A stretch of DNA of 19,880 bases, from NCBI GenBank assembly GCA_900155495.1, contig FTLJ01000522.1, positions 1 to 19,880 on the forward strand, in the 5' to 3' direction. The position numbers were made by a program, and so were the translations under genes. Origin of the DNA: Porogramme epimiltina (Eukaryota; Basidiomycota; Agaricomycetes; Polyporales; Polyporaceae). Below the pieces are notes generated by a model that ran no database searches, was not told the origin of the DNA, and worked only from the letters and a program-made list of their open reading frames with translations. Within the stretch, counting starts at the first letter, position 1. Every line of letters starts with the position of its first letter. Positions 1-9,028 of this stretch are shown piece by piece.

Positions 1-1
1 G

Positions 2-1670
2 GCGGGTACAGGGCCCGCCGATGCCCCGGTCACGCCGCTAGAGAAGCTTTCTGTGCCCAGCTTGGACTTCACGCCGGGGGAGGAGCCACAGCAGGAGCGG
101 ACGGGCGCGCGGTCGTCCAAGGACTCGCTGTCGAGCATCGAGCGGCGGCGGCGGTTCCTCGGCCGCGTCTCCGCCGCGCTCCTGCTTGCTGGCGCGGGCG
201 CGGCGACGTGGCTCATGGGCCGCGAGTGGGAGGACGAGGAGCTCCAGGCGAAGCGCATGGTGCGTGCCCGACTTTTTCTCGGCCTGTGCGGGCGCGTGGG
301 CGGGGTGCTGACGTCGTCGTCGTCACTGTTTTGGGTGTGAAGACGCGGGAGGAGGCGACGCAGAGCAGGTGGGAGCGGACGCGGGACAGGTTTACGGGCA
401 TCTTCGACGTGCGTGTGTTCTGTTATGGTTCTGTCTACCAAACCTCACCGCGCTCCTTCTGCAGACGTTTACAGAGCCCTTATGGCCGGAGCTGTTGCCA
501 CCCCCTCTACAGGGGCACATGCACCGTGACTACACGCTGCTTGTCTCCGTCGACGACCTTCTGGTGACGTCGACCTGGGATGTATGTGCAGCATACATCG
601 CCATTCTATCTGCCACCGCTGACTCCACCCTCCCAGCGGCAACACGGCTGGCGAACCGCAAAACGGCCCGGGGTGGACTACTTCCTGGCGTACCTTTCGC
701 AGTTCTACGAGATCGTGATCTTCACGACGCAGTTCCACTACGTGCGTCATTCACATTCACCTTGCGCCCCCGCCTTCTGACCGACGGTGTTGCTCTGTTT
801 ACAGACCGCCACTCCCGTGCTCGATAAGCTCGACCCCTACCAGTTCTACATCATCCACCGTTTGTTCCGCGACGCGTGCCGGTCAGAGAACGGGCAGCCT
901 GTGAAGGACCTCAAGTACCTCAACCGAGACCTCTCGAAAGTCATCCTCCTCGACACGCACCCAGAGCACGTCACGCCCAACCCCGAGAACGCCGTCATTA
1001 TCCCCAAGTGGACGGGTGACGTCAAGGACCGAGGGCTCGTCGCCATGATCCCCTTCCTCGAGTGTACGCCGTAATCTCCGCCTCATCCGCGTTGACCCGC
1101 AGAGCTCACGCGCCCCGTTCGCCTCCCGCAGCCGTCGCGATCTTCAAGACGCCCGACGTCCGCCCGGTCCTGCAGGCGTACGAGGGGAAGAACATCCCAC
1201 TCGAGTACGGGAAGAAGGAGGCGGAGATGAAGCGCCGGCACATCGCGGAGTGGGAGCACTCGCGCAAGGGCCTCTCGCGCGGCGGCTGGACGCTCAGCAG
1301 CCTCTTCGGTGGCTCAGAACAGGTGCGTCCCCGGCCGCTCGCCCTCATGGCTGATCTCTTACACGCGCCCGCCCTCCCACTGCAGCAGCCCTCGGCGGCG
1401 TCGCAGGCGCCGCTCACGTACCTCGAGCAGAAGCGGCTCGAGGCACAGCGCCAGTACCTGGAAGAGCAGGAGTACCTGCGCCAAAACAAGGACAACTTCG
1501 ACCGCATGATCAAGGAGGAGCAGGAGGCGATGGCGAAGCAGATGCCGTCGACGTTCTGGGGCGCCGCGTCTGCGATGCTCGGCGCCCCCCCGCCGCCGCC
1601 CGCTGGGCAGGAGGGCGAGGCGGCGGCGGCAGCGCTGGCAGCACCCGCCCCCGGCGCGCCTGCGAAGTAG
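2..1670 (+). CDS. TIM50: TIM50, mitochondrial inner-membrane translocase subunit (5' partial)
   Basis: Receptor subunit of the TIM23 complex; it spans the inner membrane and takes presequence proteins from TOM across the intermembrane space. Exons: 2-259, 343-408, 465-581, 637-741, 805-1063, 1132-1322, 1386-1670 (TAG at 1668); all junctions are GT-AG and frame-consistent, giving 426 residues in the window. The start and probably the targeting presequence lie upstream. Seen: one membrane helix at window residues about 52-72 after an RRRR stretch, then an FCP1/NIF-type domain (about 130-270) with [45 protein letters not shown]-like YEIVIFTTQ and [13 protein letters not shown] blocks that match TIM50. 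The phosphatase DxDx(T/V) signature is replaced by SVDDL, with Ser at the nucleophile position, so it should be catalytically inactive, as known for fungal TIM50. The C-terminus is a Glu/Gln-rich helix followed by an Ala/Pro tail. Family call is very secure; the 260-342 intron (acceptor GAAG) is the least certain. Confidence 0.95.
1323..1385 (+). other. Last intron of TIM50, 63 nt, stop-free and a multiple of three
   Basis: The intron begins GTGCGT and ends CTGCAG. It contains no in-frame stop and is 21 codons long, so retention would insert 21 residues between the FCP1-like domain and the C-terminal helix without breaking the protein. I prefer splicing because both sites match consensus and the inserted peptide resembles no part of TIM50 that I know. 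An alternative acceptor three bases downstream (CAGCAG) would drop one Gln. Confidence 0.65.
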
Positions 1671-1940
1671 GCGCGGTTTGCGCCCTCTCCACCCTTCCGT
1701 TGTCCCCGCCACTCTACTTAGATATACTTGCTTTAATTAACACCCCTTCATCGCATCTCTGCACTTCACGTGAACACATTAGCATGATACATTGCTCGTC
1801 CCCTGGTATACAACAACATCTCAAGACCTCAAGTTTCGAACGCGTACAAGAGCAACAGCGACAACAACAACGATGGACGACAAGACCCATGGATATCTTT
1901 TTTCAACGCGCCCCCACGCGATGCCCTCCACGCGCCGCAC
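1671..1940. other. Convergent 3' intergenic spacer
   Basis: The 270 bp between the TIM50 stop and the stop of the minus-strand gene contain an AT-richer patch (TTAGATATACTTGCTTTAATTAA near 1718-1740) and a CAA-rich stretch near 1850-1870. It probably carries both 3' UTRs and cleavage signals. I see no separate gene. Confidence 0.5.
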
Positions 1941-2679
1941 CTAGAACCCCAACGGGACTCCGACCCACTCGCGCGCGCGTGCGGCGATGTCCTCGGCGAC
2001 GTGCACGACGAGCGCGGCGGGCACGCCGAGGAAGCACGCGATCGCCGCCGCGTCCTCGGGCGCGAGCGCGCCCCCCGCCCGCATGCGGTGCGCGACGAGC
2101 TCTGTCGGGGCGCACCGTTAGCGTGTATCTGTACCAGCGCGGGCCAGCGACGAGGGCCGCGCGGGGGCTCACCGAACGCTGTAAGCGTGAGCTGGGGCGA
2201 CACGGGCCCGTTTTGGAGGATGAACATGTCTTCAAGCTGAAGCGGCTGAGGCTCTGGCGCGAAGGCCATCGGGGGCGTGAGCACAGGCGCGGGCGTCGGA
2301 GGCGTCGGAAGCGTCGGAGGCGGAGTAGGGGGAGGAGTGGGAGGGGGCACGGGCGGCGCGAGAGGTTGCCTGGCTTGTAGCGCGGTCCCGCCGTACTGGG
2401 CGGAGTACCAAGTCAAGTGCTTTTTGCGCGTGTACCACGCGCGTACGCCCGCGCACCCGTCGAGGATCTGCTCGAATGCGTCCTCGGCCTCCTCGAGGGA
2501 GACGCGTCTGCCCAGGCTGGCCGCGCGCGAGTACGTCTCTGAGAGGGGTGAAAGGGGGAGGCCGCCGGGGAAGGGGGGCCGTGTCGGGTTCAGCGGACCG
2601 TCGATGGCTGTGCAACGCGGTTGGGCTCACCTTTCCGAATGGCCCGCCCCTTGGGGGGCATCACATTGCGTCGGGCCAT
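1941..2679 (-). CDS. Hypothetical 191-residue protein with proline-rich linker
   Basis: I do not recognise this gene. Three exons on the minus strand read 2679-2631, 2538-2173 and 2101-1941, with introns of 92 and 71 bp (GTGAGC...CTCAG and GTGAGC...GACAG) and consistent phase 1 junctions; stop TAG at 1943-1941. The product has a basic N-terminus (MARRNVMPPKGRAIRK), a charged probably helical segment (about 17-65, with EEAEDAFEQILDG and RAWYTRKKHLTWYSAQYGG), a Pro/Thr repeat linker (about 75-105, PPT/PPTP units), an acidic-hydrophobic stretch (LQLEDMFIL), and an Ala-rich C-terminal helical region (about 140-190) including PEDAAAIACFLGVP. There is no signal peptide or membrane helix. Varied amino-acid use, matching splice phases and C/G third positions argue that it is real. 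It could be a lineage-restricted nuclear or scaffold protein; function unknown. Confidence 0.65.
2274..2366 (-). repeat. Pro/Thr-coding microsatellite-like repeat inside the 191-residue gene
   Basis: Imperfect GGCGTCGGA / GGAGGAGTGGG units on the plus strand encode the PPTPPP/PTPP linker on the minus strand. Such tracts tend to change length by slippage, so linker length probably varies between strains. Confidence 0.6.
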
Positions 2680-2699
2680 GCTAATGGGCACCCCAGAAC

Positions 2700-3305
2700 C
2701 CAGGGGGTCCCTTCATGAATTTATATGATCCTGAATAGAGTTTCATTGTGCGCTTTTCGAAGCTGGAGGGCGCTCGGCTTGCTGCCTAGCCGCACCTTCA
2801 AGCGCGCATATAAGTTGGGTAATGGGCCCAAATAAGCGGACAGGTGTGACAAAACTAGGAGAGGTGATCCAGGCCATCTATTATGCAAACTTTATCCACC
2901 CTGATATGATCCAGCCTGCATTCCCAGAAGTCACAGAAGCCAGGGTCTCCCCTCGAAGTCCTCCGGGAGTTTTTGCCCTTAGCAAATATCCAATGTGGAA
3001 CACTGTGATTGGTGGGGTTTATGGTGGGGCTCAGCCAGCTTTGGGGCCATTTTTCGGGAGCTTATAAGGCCGCCCAGGAAGCCTGTCAAGACCCCCATGC
3101 CAACAGTGCCCTGGCACTCTGCAAAGTGTGTTTTTGTCCTTCCAGATGGGCAGGATGAAAATCCACTTTGCAGCTCCTCGGTCCTGCACATCACTCCCAT
3201 TTGTCCCTGTCACCCGTGGGACCCATGTTTTGAAACACAGATGACATGTGTATTTTGATTGGATTTTATGCTTATTTTAAATGCTCGAATTTCTGCTACA
3301 CTGCA
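2700..3305. repeat. CpG-depleted, lower-GC block; probable decayed repeat
   Basis: By hand count there are 8 CpG in 2821-3300 (480 nt), against 8 CpG in the next 60 nt (3301-3360). TpG and CpA are common and the block is visibly AT-richer than its surroundings. It holds two TATAAG motifs (about 2810-2815 and 3063-3068) and a 10-bp inverted repeat (3119-3128 with 3164-3173). No coding frame looks real. In basidiomycetes, CpG loss is the known mark of cytosine-methylated transposable elements, so a solo LTR or other element remnant is my inference. I found no clear terminal repeats or target-site duplication. Confidence 0.4.
3119..3173. repeat. 10-bp inverted repeat with 35-nt spacer
   Basis: CTGCAAAGTG at 3119-3128 is perfectly matched by CACTTTGCAG at 3164-3173. 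It lies within the CpG-depleted block and could form a stem-loop or be a remnant of an element's internal structure. No function is claimed. Confidence 0.45.
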
Positions 3306-5208
3306 CGCAGTAGCGGACACAAGAGGCCAAAACGCGCGCCGTGCAGTCGAGGAATTTGCGCCCCCACGGACCAAAATGTCGCGCTCGGCGGAGGTGCTCT
3401 CCCGCGACCATGGGGACGCGGCTTAACCATCAGCGCGCACAATGGCCGCGCCCCCGCGCGCGCGGAACTTGTGCCACAGCGGCCCGCCGCCCGTTTCGGC
3501 AGGATTCGCCTTCCCCAGATTCATTGCGGCGCGCATCTGGGAACACGCCGCGAGAATCGCCGTCGCGGTCCCGTGTGTGGTCTTCGGGGTGGGCGCGCGA
3601 CTGCGCATGTCGAGGATGCCGGCGGCGCACGGGCGCGCGGGGCTGCAATAGTGCAGCGGGATGTCCCGGTTTGCCGCGATGGCGCAGATGCCCGTGCCCG
3701 GTCGCGAGAGAAGAGGAGAAGAAGAGGAGAAGGGTGGGGGGGAGGGCAGCGGGCACGGCGACCGTGGCGTGCAGGGCCGTCGTCAGGTTCTCGTGTGGCA
3801 GGCCGTGATACGCGCGCCACCAAGGAAGAATGCGGGCGGGCAAAGAGGAAAAGGGGAAAGGGGGGGTCGTCCGACACTGAGTGCTGAGCGTCAAGCCACC
3901 CAGTGCGCGAGAGTGCCGCGAGGCCACTCGACGGGACGCGGAGCTCCGCTGGATGCAGGAACGTAAAGCATGATGCCAAATGAGGCCCGCGCACTGCGCG
4001 CGCGTGCGCATTCACGGTACGCACGAGGCGGCGGGTCCAGTGGGACAGTGCGCACACTGGTGAAAGTCTACTCCATCGCCCCTGCTCAACACGGGGGCGT
4101 ATCGCGTCTGCAAGGCCTCGCGCGCCATGCCGTAGCCTCTACCGCGTGAAGGGCGACTGTAAGACACCGCGCGGCAGGCAGCGTCCACCGCGCGAGGGCT
4201 CCTACACCCCACCGGGGTCGCGCGAGGACGCATCACCGTCCCGTCGCGGAGCGCCGGCCCGCTTGAAGAGCAATGTCCGCCGCGAAGGATGCATCTGGGG
4301 CACATGCACACCCTCCAACACACTAACCACATCTGCAGCAAGCCGCGGGCCCCAATCTGCACGCGCGGCGCGTCCGCGGGCCCTCCGCGAGGGTCCGCCG
4401 ACCGTCGTGCCGCCCCCCCTACCCCTACCCAGCACCGCGCCGTACGTATTTTGACCTAGGCGAGCACCGGTCGATCCTGTACGCAGTTACCCTCCGCGGG
4501 GGTTTTTTTTTTGCCCGCGCGGGAACCCGTGTGCGCCGCGACATCGTTCAGGCATCCAAGAACACGGGTCGCCCATTCTGTACGCCTGCCAACAGTGCGC
4601 AGGCATCACGCATGCACGGGCGTGCCTCGCGCATCGCGAGGCCGTAGGCGTGGCAGCGGCGTCTTGCAAACGAAATGAACAACACAAGGTTTGCGAGGTG
4701 TGCTGTAACGCGGCACATGCCGGTACAGTAAAGAGTACGTATGTTTTCCGTCAACGCCGCGACAGCATCGCGCAACATTCCTTTGTGCCGCTACGCGCGG
4801 AGGTCGAGCCTCCGTTTCGCGGTCTGGGGTGTGCAGCGGCGCGCGGACTCCAGAGCCGCAGGTGGCCACTCATCCACAACGAAGGATAGCAATGCGGCAC
4901 AAGCAAAGTCCCACAAAAGCCCACAACGCAAGCTCGCATATTAGCTAAACCCTCCGAACACCACCACCCCATGCGCAGTGCACACATGACCAAGAGGAAG
5001 ATATGCCACACGGCGTTAGATGCATTCATTCATTCGCAGAGACAACAAGCACAGGAACCGAGACCAGACCAGACACAATTGCGGGGCGCCGGTTACGCCG
5101 CGCCCCCCCTCCGCGCCGTCGAGCCGTTGAGGGCCCCCGCGCTTCTATTGCCCCTCCGCACCCACGACCGTTCACCCCGTTCGTTTACCAGCCACCCACG
5201 CCGGACGC
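3306..5208. other. CpG-dense region without a convincing intact gene
   Basis: About 1.9 kb of GC-rich sequence between the CpG-depleted block and the INO1 stop. Open frames occur on both strands but are mostly Arg/Ala/Pro-rich, mutually overlapping, and lack coherent exon chains or recognisable domains. Landmarks: a possible coding fossil at 3423-3697 (-), a purine-rich GA tract at 3708-3735, and a T10 run at 4503-4512 followed by the palindrome CCCGCGCGGG (4514-4523). The final part, 3' of INO1, should contain its 3' UTR. Confidence 0.4.
3423..3697 (-). pseudogene. Possible decayed coding segment, family unknown
   Basis: This minus-strand frame ends at TAA (3425-3423) and gives about 91 residues with natural-looking composition, including GTGICAIAANRDIPLHYCS, ILDMRSRAPTPKTTHGTA and MRAAMNLGKANPAETGGG. 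Hand counting gives about 83% G/C at third positions, more than expected for this local composition. Upstream on the same strand, a second plausible peptide (WWRAYHGLPHENLTTALHA, near 3745-3815) lies in a different frame, separated by a C7 run and a CT-rich tract that lacks a usable AG acceptor. I could not build an intact gene or recognise a family. It may be a pseudogene relic or chance. Confidence 0.25.
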
Positions 5209-7011
5209 TCACCAGATGCGCGTCTCGAGCAACAAGTCACTCGAGCCCTCGAGGCCGACGCACGCCTTGAGGAACGCCTCGAGCGCGTTGCGCTGGCGCC
5301 CGAGCGAGTTCACGACGTCCGTGCCGGGCTTGACGAGCGGCGCCTTGAGCATGTACGACAGCAGCGAGAGCACGGGGTACAGCGGCTCGAACGCGCCCAC
5401 CTTCGCGCCCGCGGAAGTGGAGCGGTACTGCACGCGCGTGAGCAGCTCGGTGAGGATCGTCAGGTCGAGGATGAGCGGGGTCGCGAGGAGCGAGTCCTAC
5501 GTGAAGAGGGGGGTGGGTTAGTGAGGAGGAAGGGAGAGGGGAGAAGGGAAGAGCGTACCTCGCACTCGTTGAAGATGTTGATCGTCGAGCGGCCGCCGCA
5601 GAAGATCTCCGAGTAGTACTCGTCGATCGCGCGCTTCGAGTCGCCCACGGCGGGCACGTACTTGATGACCACAATATGGTCCGGGTGCTCGCCCTTGGCC
5701 TCCTTGCTGCCCTTGGGCGCGCCCGGCTGGCCGGGCTTGAACAGCAGCGCGTTCGCGGCGACCATGTCGTCCACGACGGAGCTCTTCGAGATCTCCTTGC
5801 TCTTGAACTGCGGCTCCGCGGAGAGGTTGTGCCCGTCGTTGTTCCCCAGGTGGTTGTACGACGCGATCGAGAGCGGCTTGATGCCCGCGTTCACGAGGAA
5901 CTCGGCGAGCACCGACTTGAGCTTCGTCTGCCCGGACTTGAGGTCGTCCCCCCCGATGAACGCGCGGTGCCGCTCCGCGAGCGCGATCGCACCCGGCACG
6001 AACGTGTTCTGCGGCGCGCCGTTCACGAACGGCGAGCCCTCGAGGATCGCGGCGACCGCGAACACCGTCGACGGCGCGACCTCGGCGTGTGAGCCCTTGA
6101 TCGCCGCCAACAAGTTGTCCGCGGTGTCGTTCACTCCAGGGATGATATCGGCGTATCGCTCCGTGTTGGCGGTCCAGAAGACGACGACGGTGTCGAGGTC
6201 GTGCGCGGCCTTGAACGCGCGGATGTCCGCGCGCACTTGCTCGAGGTGCGCCTGCTTGTCCGCGCCGGGGAGCACGTTGTCCGCGCGCGCCTCCTGGTTC
6301 GCGGCGATGAAGTCGGGGTAGTAGATCGAGGGCAGCGGCGCGCCGAGCGCGGCCATGTGCGGCGCGACCTGGCGCTGGAGGTCCCAGTCGAGGACCTGCG
6401 CGCGCGCCATGGCCGCGTCGAGCGGCGCGCCGGAGATGTCCCAGCCGCCGAGGACGAGGTCGTTCGGGTGCACCATGGGCAGGACGTCCGAGATGGGCAC
6501 GTGCACGTCCTTGCCCGTCGCGGGATCCGCGCCGAGGCGCACGGTGGACGCGCGGAGGACGGAGCCGATGTAGTTGGGCTGCTGGACGCCGTTCTTGGTG
6601 CGCCAGACGATGTTGTGGCGGTTGGCGAGGATGGTCGCGGAGAGGGTGGTGCCGTTGTTGCCGCCCCAGCCGACCATCATGAGGCTGGAGACGCGTCGCG
6701 CGCACGAGAAAAAACGCGTCAGTGACTCGGGCGCGCGCGAGGAAATGCAAAAGAGGAACGCACCCAGTCTTGGCGACCTTGCGGGCCGTCTGGAACTCGA
6801 AGGGCTTCTCGGTCGGGGTGACGATGTACTGGCCCTCGACGACGGTGACATCAGCGCCGCGGTTGACGAACTTGGAGGTGATGTAGTCTTCGGAGTAGGA
6901 GGTGCGGTCGGACTGGACGACGATGGGGCTCGCCCTGCGGACAGCGGTGGGGTGGATGGGGAGAACGCTCTCGAGCTGGGACTCGGGAGTGCTAGCACCG
7001 TTGGAAGACAT
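5209..7011 (-). CDS. INO1: Inositol-3-phosphate synthase
   Basis: Converts glucose 6-phosphate to 1L-myo-inositol 1-phosphate using NAD as a recycled cofactor; the committed step of inositol synthesis, feeding phosphatidylinositol and signalling lipids; cytosolic. Exons on the minus strand: 7011-6764, 6684-5559, 5496-5209 (TGA), introns 79 and 62 bp, giving 553 residues (yeast Ino1 is 533). Seen: nucleotide-binding loop GWGGNNG (88-94), [14 protein letters not shown] (253-266), [10 protein letters not shown] (about 358-367), [13 protein letters not shown] (378-390) whose Lys379 and Lys383 correspond to catalytic lysines of the yeast enzyme, [11 protein letters not shown] (about 423-433), and LKAPL with Lys509. 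The whole fold is present and nothing looks broken. The start is the first ATG in frame and gives the usual N-terminal PIVVQSD and [13 protein letters not shown] [14 protein letters not shown] blocks. The next gene upstream on the same strand, the Bem2-type gene, lies 2.3 kb away. Confidence 0.97.
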
Positions 7012-7054
7012 GGTTTATAGATAGGTGTTGTCGACGAGCGCGGAGTCGGGGGTG

Positions 7055-7135
7055 TTAATGGTGATATAAGCCGTCGCCGCAGGTGTGTTTACCTCTGTGG
7101 CGATTGTGGGAGCTCCCTAACTGGTTAGAGAACAT
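7055..7135 (-). promoter_or_regulatory. Upstream ORF in the INO1 leader (26 codons)
   Basis: An ATG at 7135-7133 opens a 26-residue frame (MFSNQLGSSHNRHRG...) closed by TAA at 7057-7055, 43 nt before the INO1 start. It lies downstream of the TATA box, so it should be in the mRNA if transcription starts shortly after that box. No usable AG acceptor occurs between the uORF and the INO1 ATG, so splicing is unlikely to remove it. It could damp or condition INO1 translation; that is inference. Confidence 0.5.
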
Positions 7136-7203
7136 ACAACGACGAGAGTGTCGACGATGGAGGACGGGTGACGGACGAGAGGAGCTGGCGGGTGCGCGGG
7201 GGG

Positions 7204-7210
7204 TTTTATA
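7204..7210 (-). promoter_or_regulatory. TATA box of INO1
   Basis: TATAAAA on the minus strand, 193 nt upstream of the INO1 ATG and within a GC-rich surround, is the best core-promoter candidate. It predicts a transcription start near 7160-7180. I did not see a canonical yeast-type inositol response element (CATGTGAAAT) near it. Confidence 0.5.
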
Positions 7211-7333
7211 GCCTACGAGGGCAAGGGCAACAACGTGGGCGAAGATTTCGGACGAGGACGCGGGTCGGATAACGCCCATCCCGTCCGTCGGCGTCTGGGC
7301 AGTCGGGAGCGCCCGGCGCCCCGCCACTGCCCC

Positions 7334-7361
7334 AATCCGTGTGTCCGAATCCGTGTGTCCG
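7334..7361. repeat. 14-bp perfect tandem duplication upstream of INO1
   Basis: AATCCGTGTGTCCG occurs twice head to tail (7334-7347 and 7348-7361), 323-350 nt upstream of the INO1 start. Its position in a promoter region makes a doubled protein-binding site possible. Confidence 0.7.
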
Positions 7362-8683
7362 GCTGGGCCGCAGCCTGCGTCTCTCCGCCCGTCTCCCTGT
7401 TTCATGAGGGCCCCAATAGAAGGCGAGGCGTACAAACGGATGCTCTCAGGATGTCTGCGGGCGGGCTTCGACACCGTCTATCCGCGCAAGGCCACAGATC
7501 GATATGCTGCTTCCGGACGGAGGCCAGGATTGATAGCCCCCGCCCGCTCGATCGCATCGCCCGCCGCGCCGCGCCCCAGTGCCGCCACCGACGCGGGCAC
7601 GCCATCCCCGGCCAGACGATCGCTCGACCCTCGTAACTCGCCGCCCCCGTTTCCGACTTTGCTCAGGGCAAGGGGCGCACGCGCGCGCCCCTTCTCTTCA
7701 GAACGTCCCGAGCAGTCGCCCCTGGGCATCAGAAGCACGCTCCTGCAGCACGCCGCTCGAGATTTCCCTGCGCCGACACGCCTTACGCCTTCGCGTTCTT
7801 TTTCCATCAGGGGTGCCTTCCCCTCCGCCTCGCGAGCTGTCGCAATTGCGCCTGCAGGCGGCGCGTCGCGACGTCTTCCGCGCGGCAGACGATCGGCGTG
7901 CCAGCAGCAGCTCCACCCACCCACCCCCCCGACGCGCTCGCGCTCGCGACAGCTACCTATTGTCTTAACCATAACGGCGCTAGCTCCCGCGTCGTCTCGC
8001 GTATTAAGGTGTGTGTATTACGTCGTGCAGAGCCGCCGCGCTTAGTACACGTCCTCGCAGCCCTCGCGAAAATCGAGGCCAAAGCATCCTCGCCCCCAAC
8101 GCAATCACAAACGTGGCCACCGCGTTCCCCCCTCCGAAGTCGCGAAGCCCCGCGCGTACAGTGCCGCGTGCGTTTAGTTTAATGGACCCGAGCGGCCGCA
8201 TCCCCCGAGTCCGATCCCGAGCCCCCGCGGAGTGCACCCGACGCCCGTCGCCCGCTCGGCATTCTAAAGTATGCTCGCCTGCCTGCGCGTGGGTGCGTTG
8301 GGGCCCTCGGCCGTACGTTACGCGGGAGCCACACCTTCCTCGCGGCAGACCGATCGGCCGCGCGGGGCTTCTGCGCCCTACAGCGCACAGCGCTGCACTA
8401 GCGCCCCGGTACCCTGCCGTCCCCCAGCCTTCCCATCCGGCATTTCCAACCCCTGCACAAGCGGTCCTGTGTGCGCGTCGCGGCCGCACGGTCTGATGCG
8501 CGCATGGGGGCGTGCATTCTGGGGTGGCTAGGTCAAGCAAGTAGGCACCGTCTGACGCGCGATCCGTGACTGTGCATTGCGCGGGCGCGGGCGCCACGCC
8601 GCGGAGGGCGCGTCCGCCCATCGTAAGAGGGCTGAGTAGCGCGCGCGGTGCGCGGCGGCGCCAGGAGGGTCCTTTGCGTTGCA

Positions 8684-8697
8684 ATGTGCATGCACAT
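8684..8697. repeat. Perfect 14-bp palindrome
   Basis: ATGTGCATGCACAT reads identically on both strands. It lies about 600 bp downstream of the RhoGAP stop and could be a protein-binding dyad or chance. Confidence 0.5.
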
Positions 8698-9008
8698 GCA
8701 AATGCGGGTCCGACGGCCACCCGCCCACCGCAAACCCGTGCGCGCGTGCGGTTGCGGTTAACTGGCGCCGCTGCCGCCCATGGCGGATGCGTCCTTGGCC
8801 GGTGCAATCCCTCAGCGCATGCGGTGGGCGCGTGGCCTTGCGGACGTGTGGGTGCGGAATGGTGCTAGGTGACCCGTCAGATATCCGACTTTGCTGAAAG
8901 TCGGAGCGCGGCGAGAGAGATAGAGAGAACAGCAAGAAAAGGTATGCCAGAGAGATGATAGCTACTAACAACACACGTATTAGGGTAGAACACACATCGG
9001 GGGGCGTC

Positions 9009-9028
9009 CTGGTCTGGTCTGGTCTGGT
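9009..9028. repeat. (CTGGT)4 pentanucleotide repeat
   Basis: Four tandem CTGGT units lie in the predicted 3' UTR of the RhoGAP gene. A shorter run of the complementary AGACC/ACCAG unit occurs at 5061-5074, downstream of the INO1 stop. Confidence 0.7.

Noticed and set aside
3246..3887. 213-codon open frame on the plus strand
   Set aside because: It crosses the abrupt border of the CpG-poor block and is Arg/Gly/Ala-rich with no recognisable motif.
4012..4435. Two minus-strand peptides that might be joined into a gene
   Set aside because: They lie in different frames and no intron that I tried keeps an open frame; third-position bias is weak.
4548..4944. Cys-containing frames on both strands that look loosely zinc-finger-like
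   Set aside because: Cysteine spacing fits no known finger, third-position composition is not elevated, and the two strands give equally plausible peptides.
7341..8045. 234-codon open frame on the plus strand, antisense to the INO1 upstream region
   Set aside because: Ser/Arg/Pro/Ala-rich without any domain; consistent with a chance frame in GC-rich spacer.
8004..8807. 267-codon open frame on the minus strand
   Set aside because: Long only because the DNA is GC-rich; composition is Arg/Ala/Pro/His-heavy, equally long frames overlap on the other strand, and no domain or splice-linked partner is visible.
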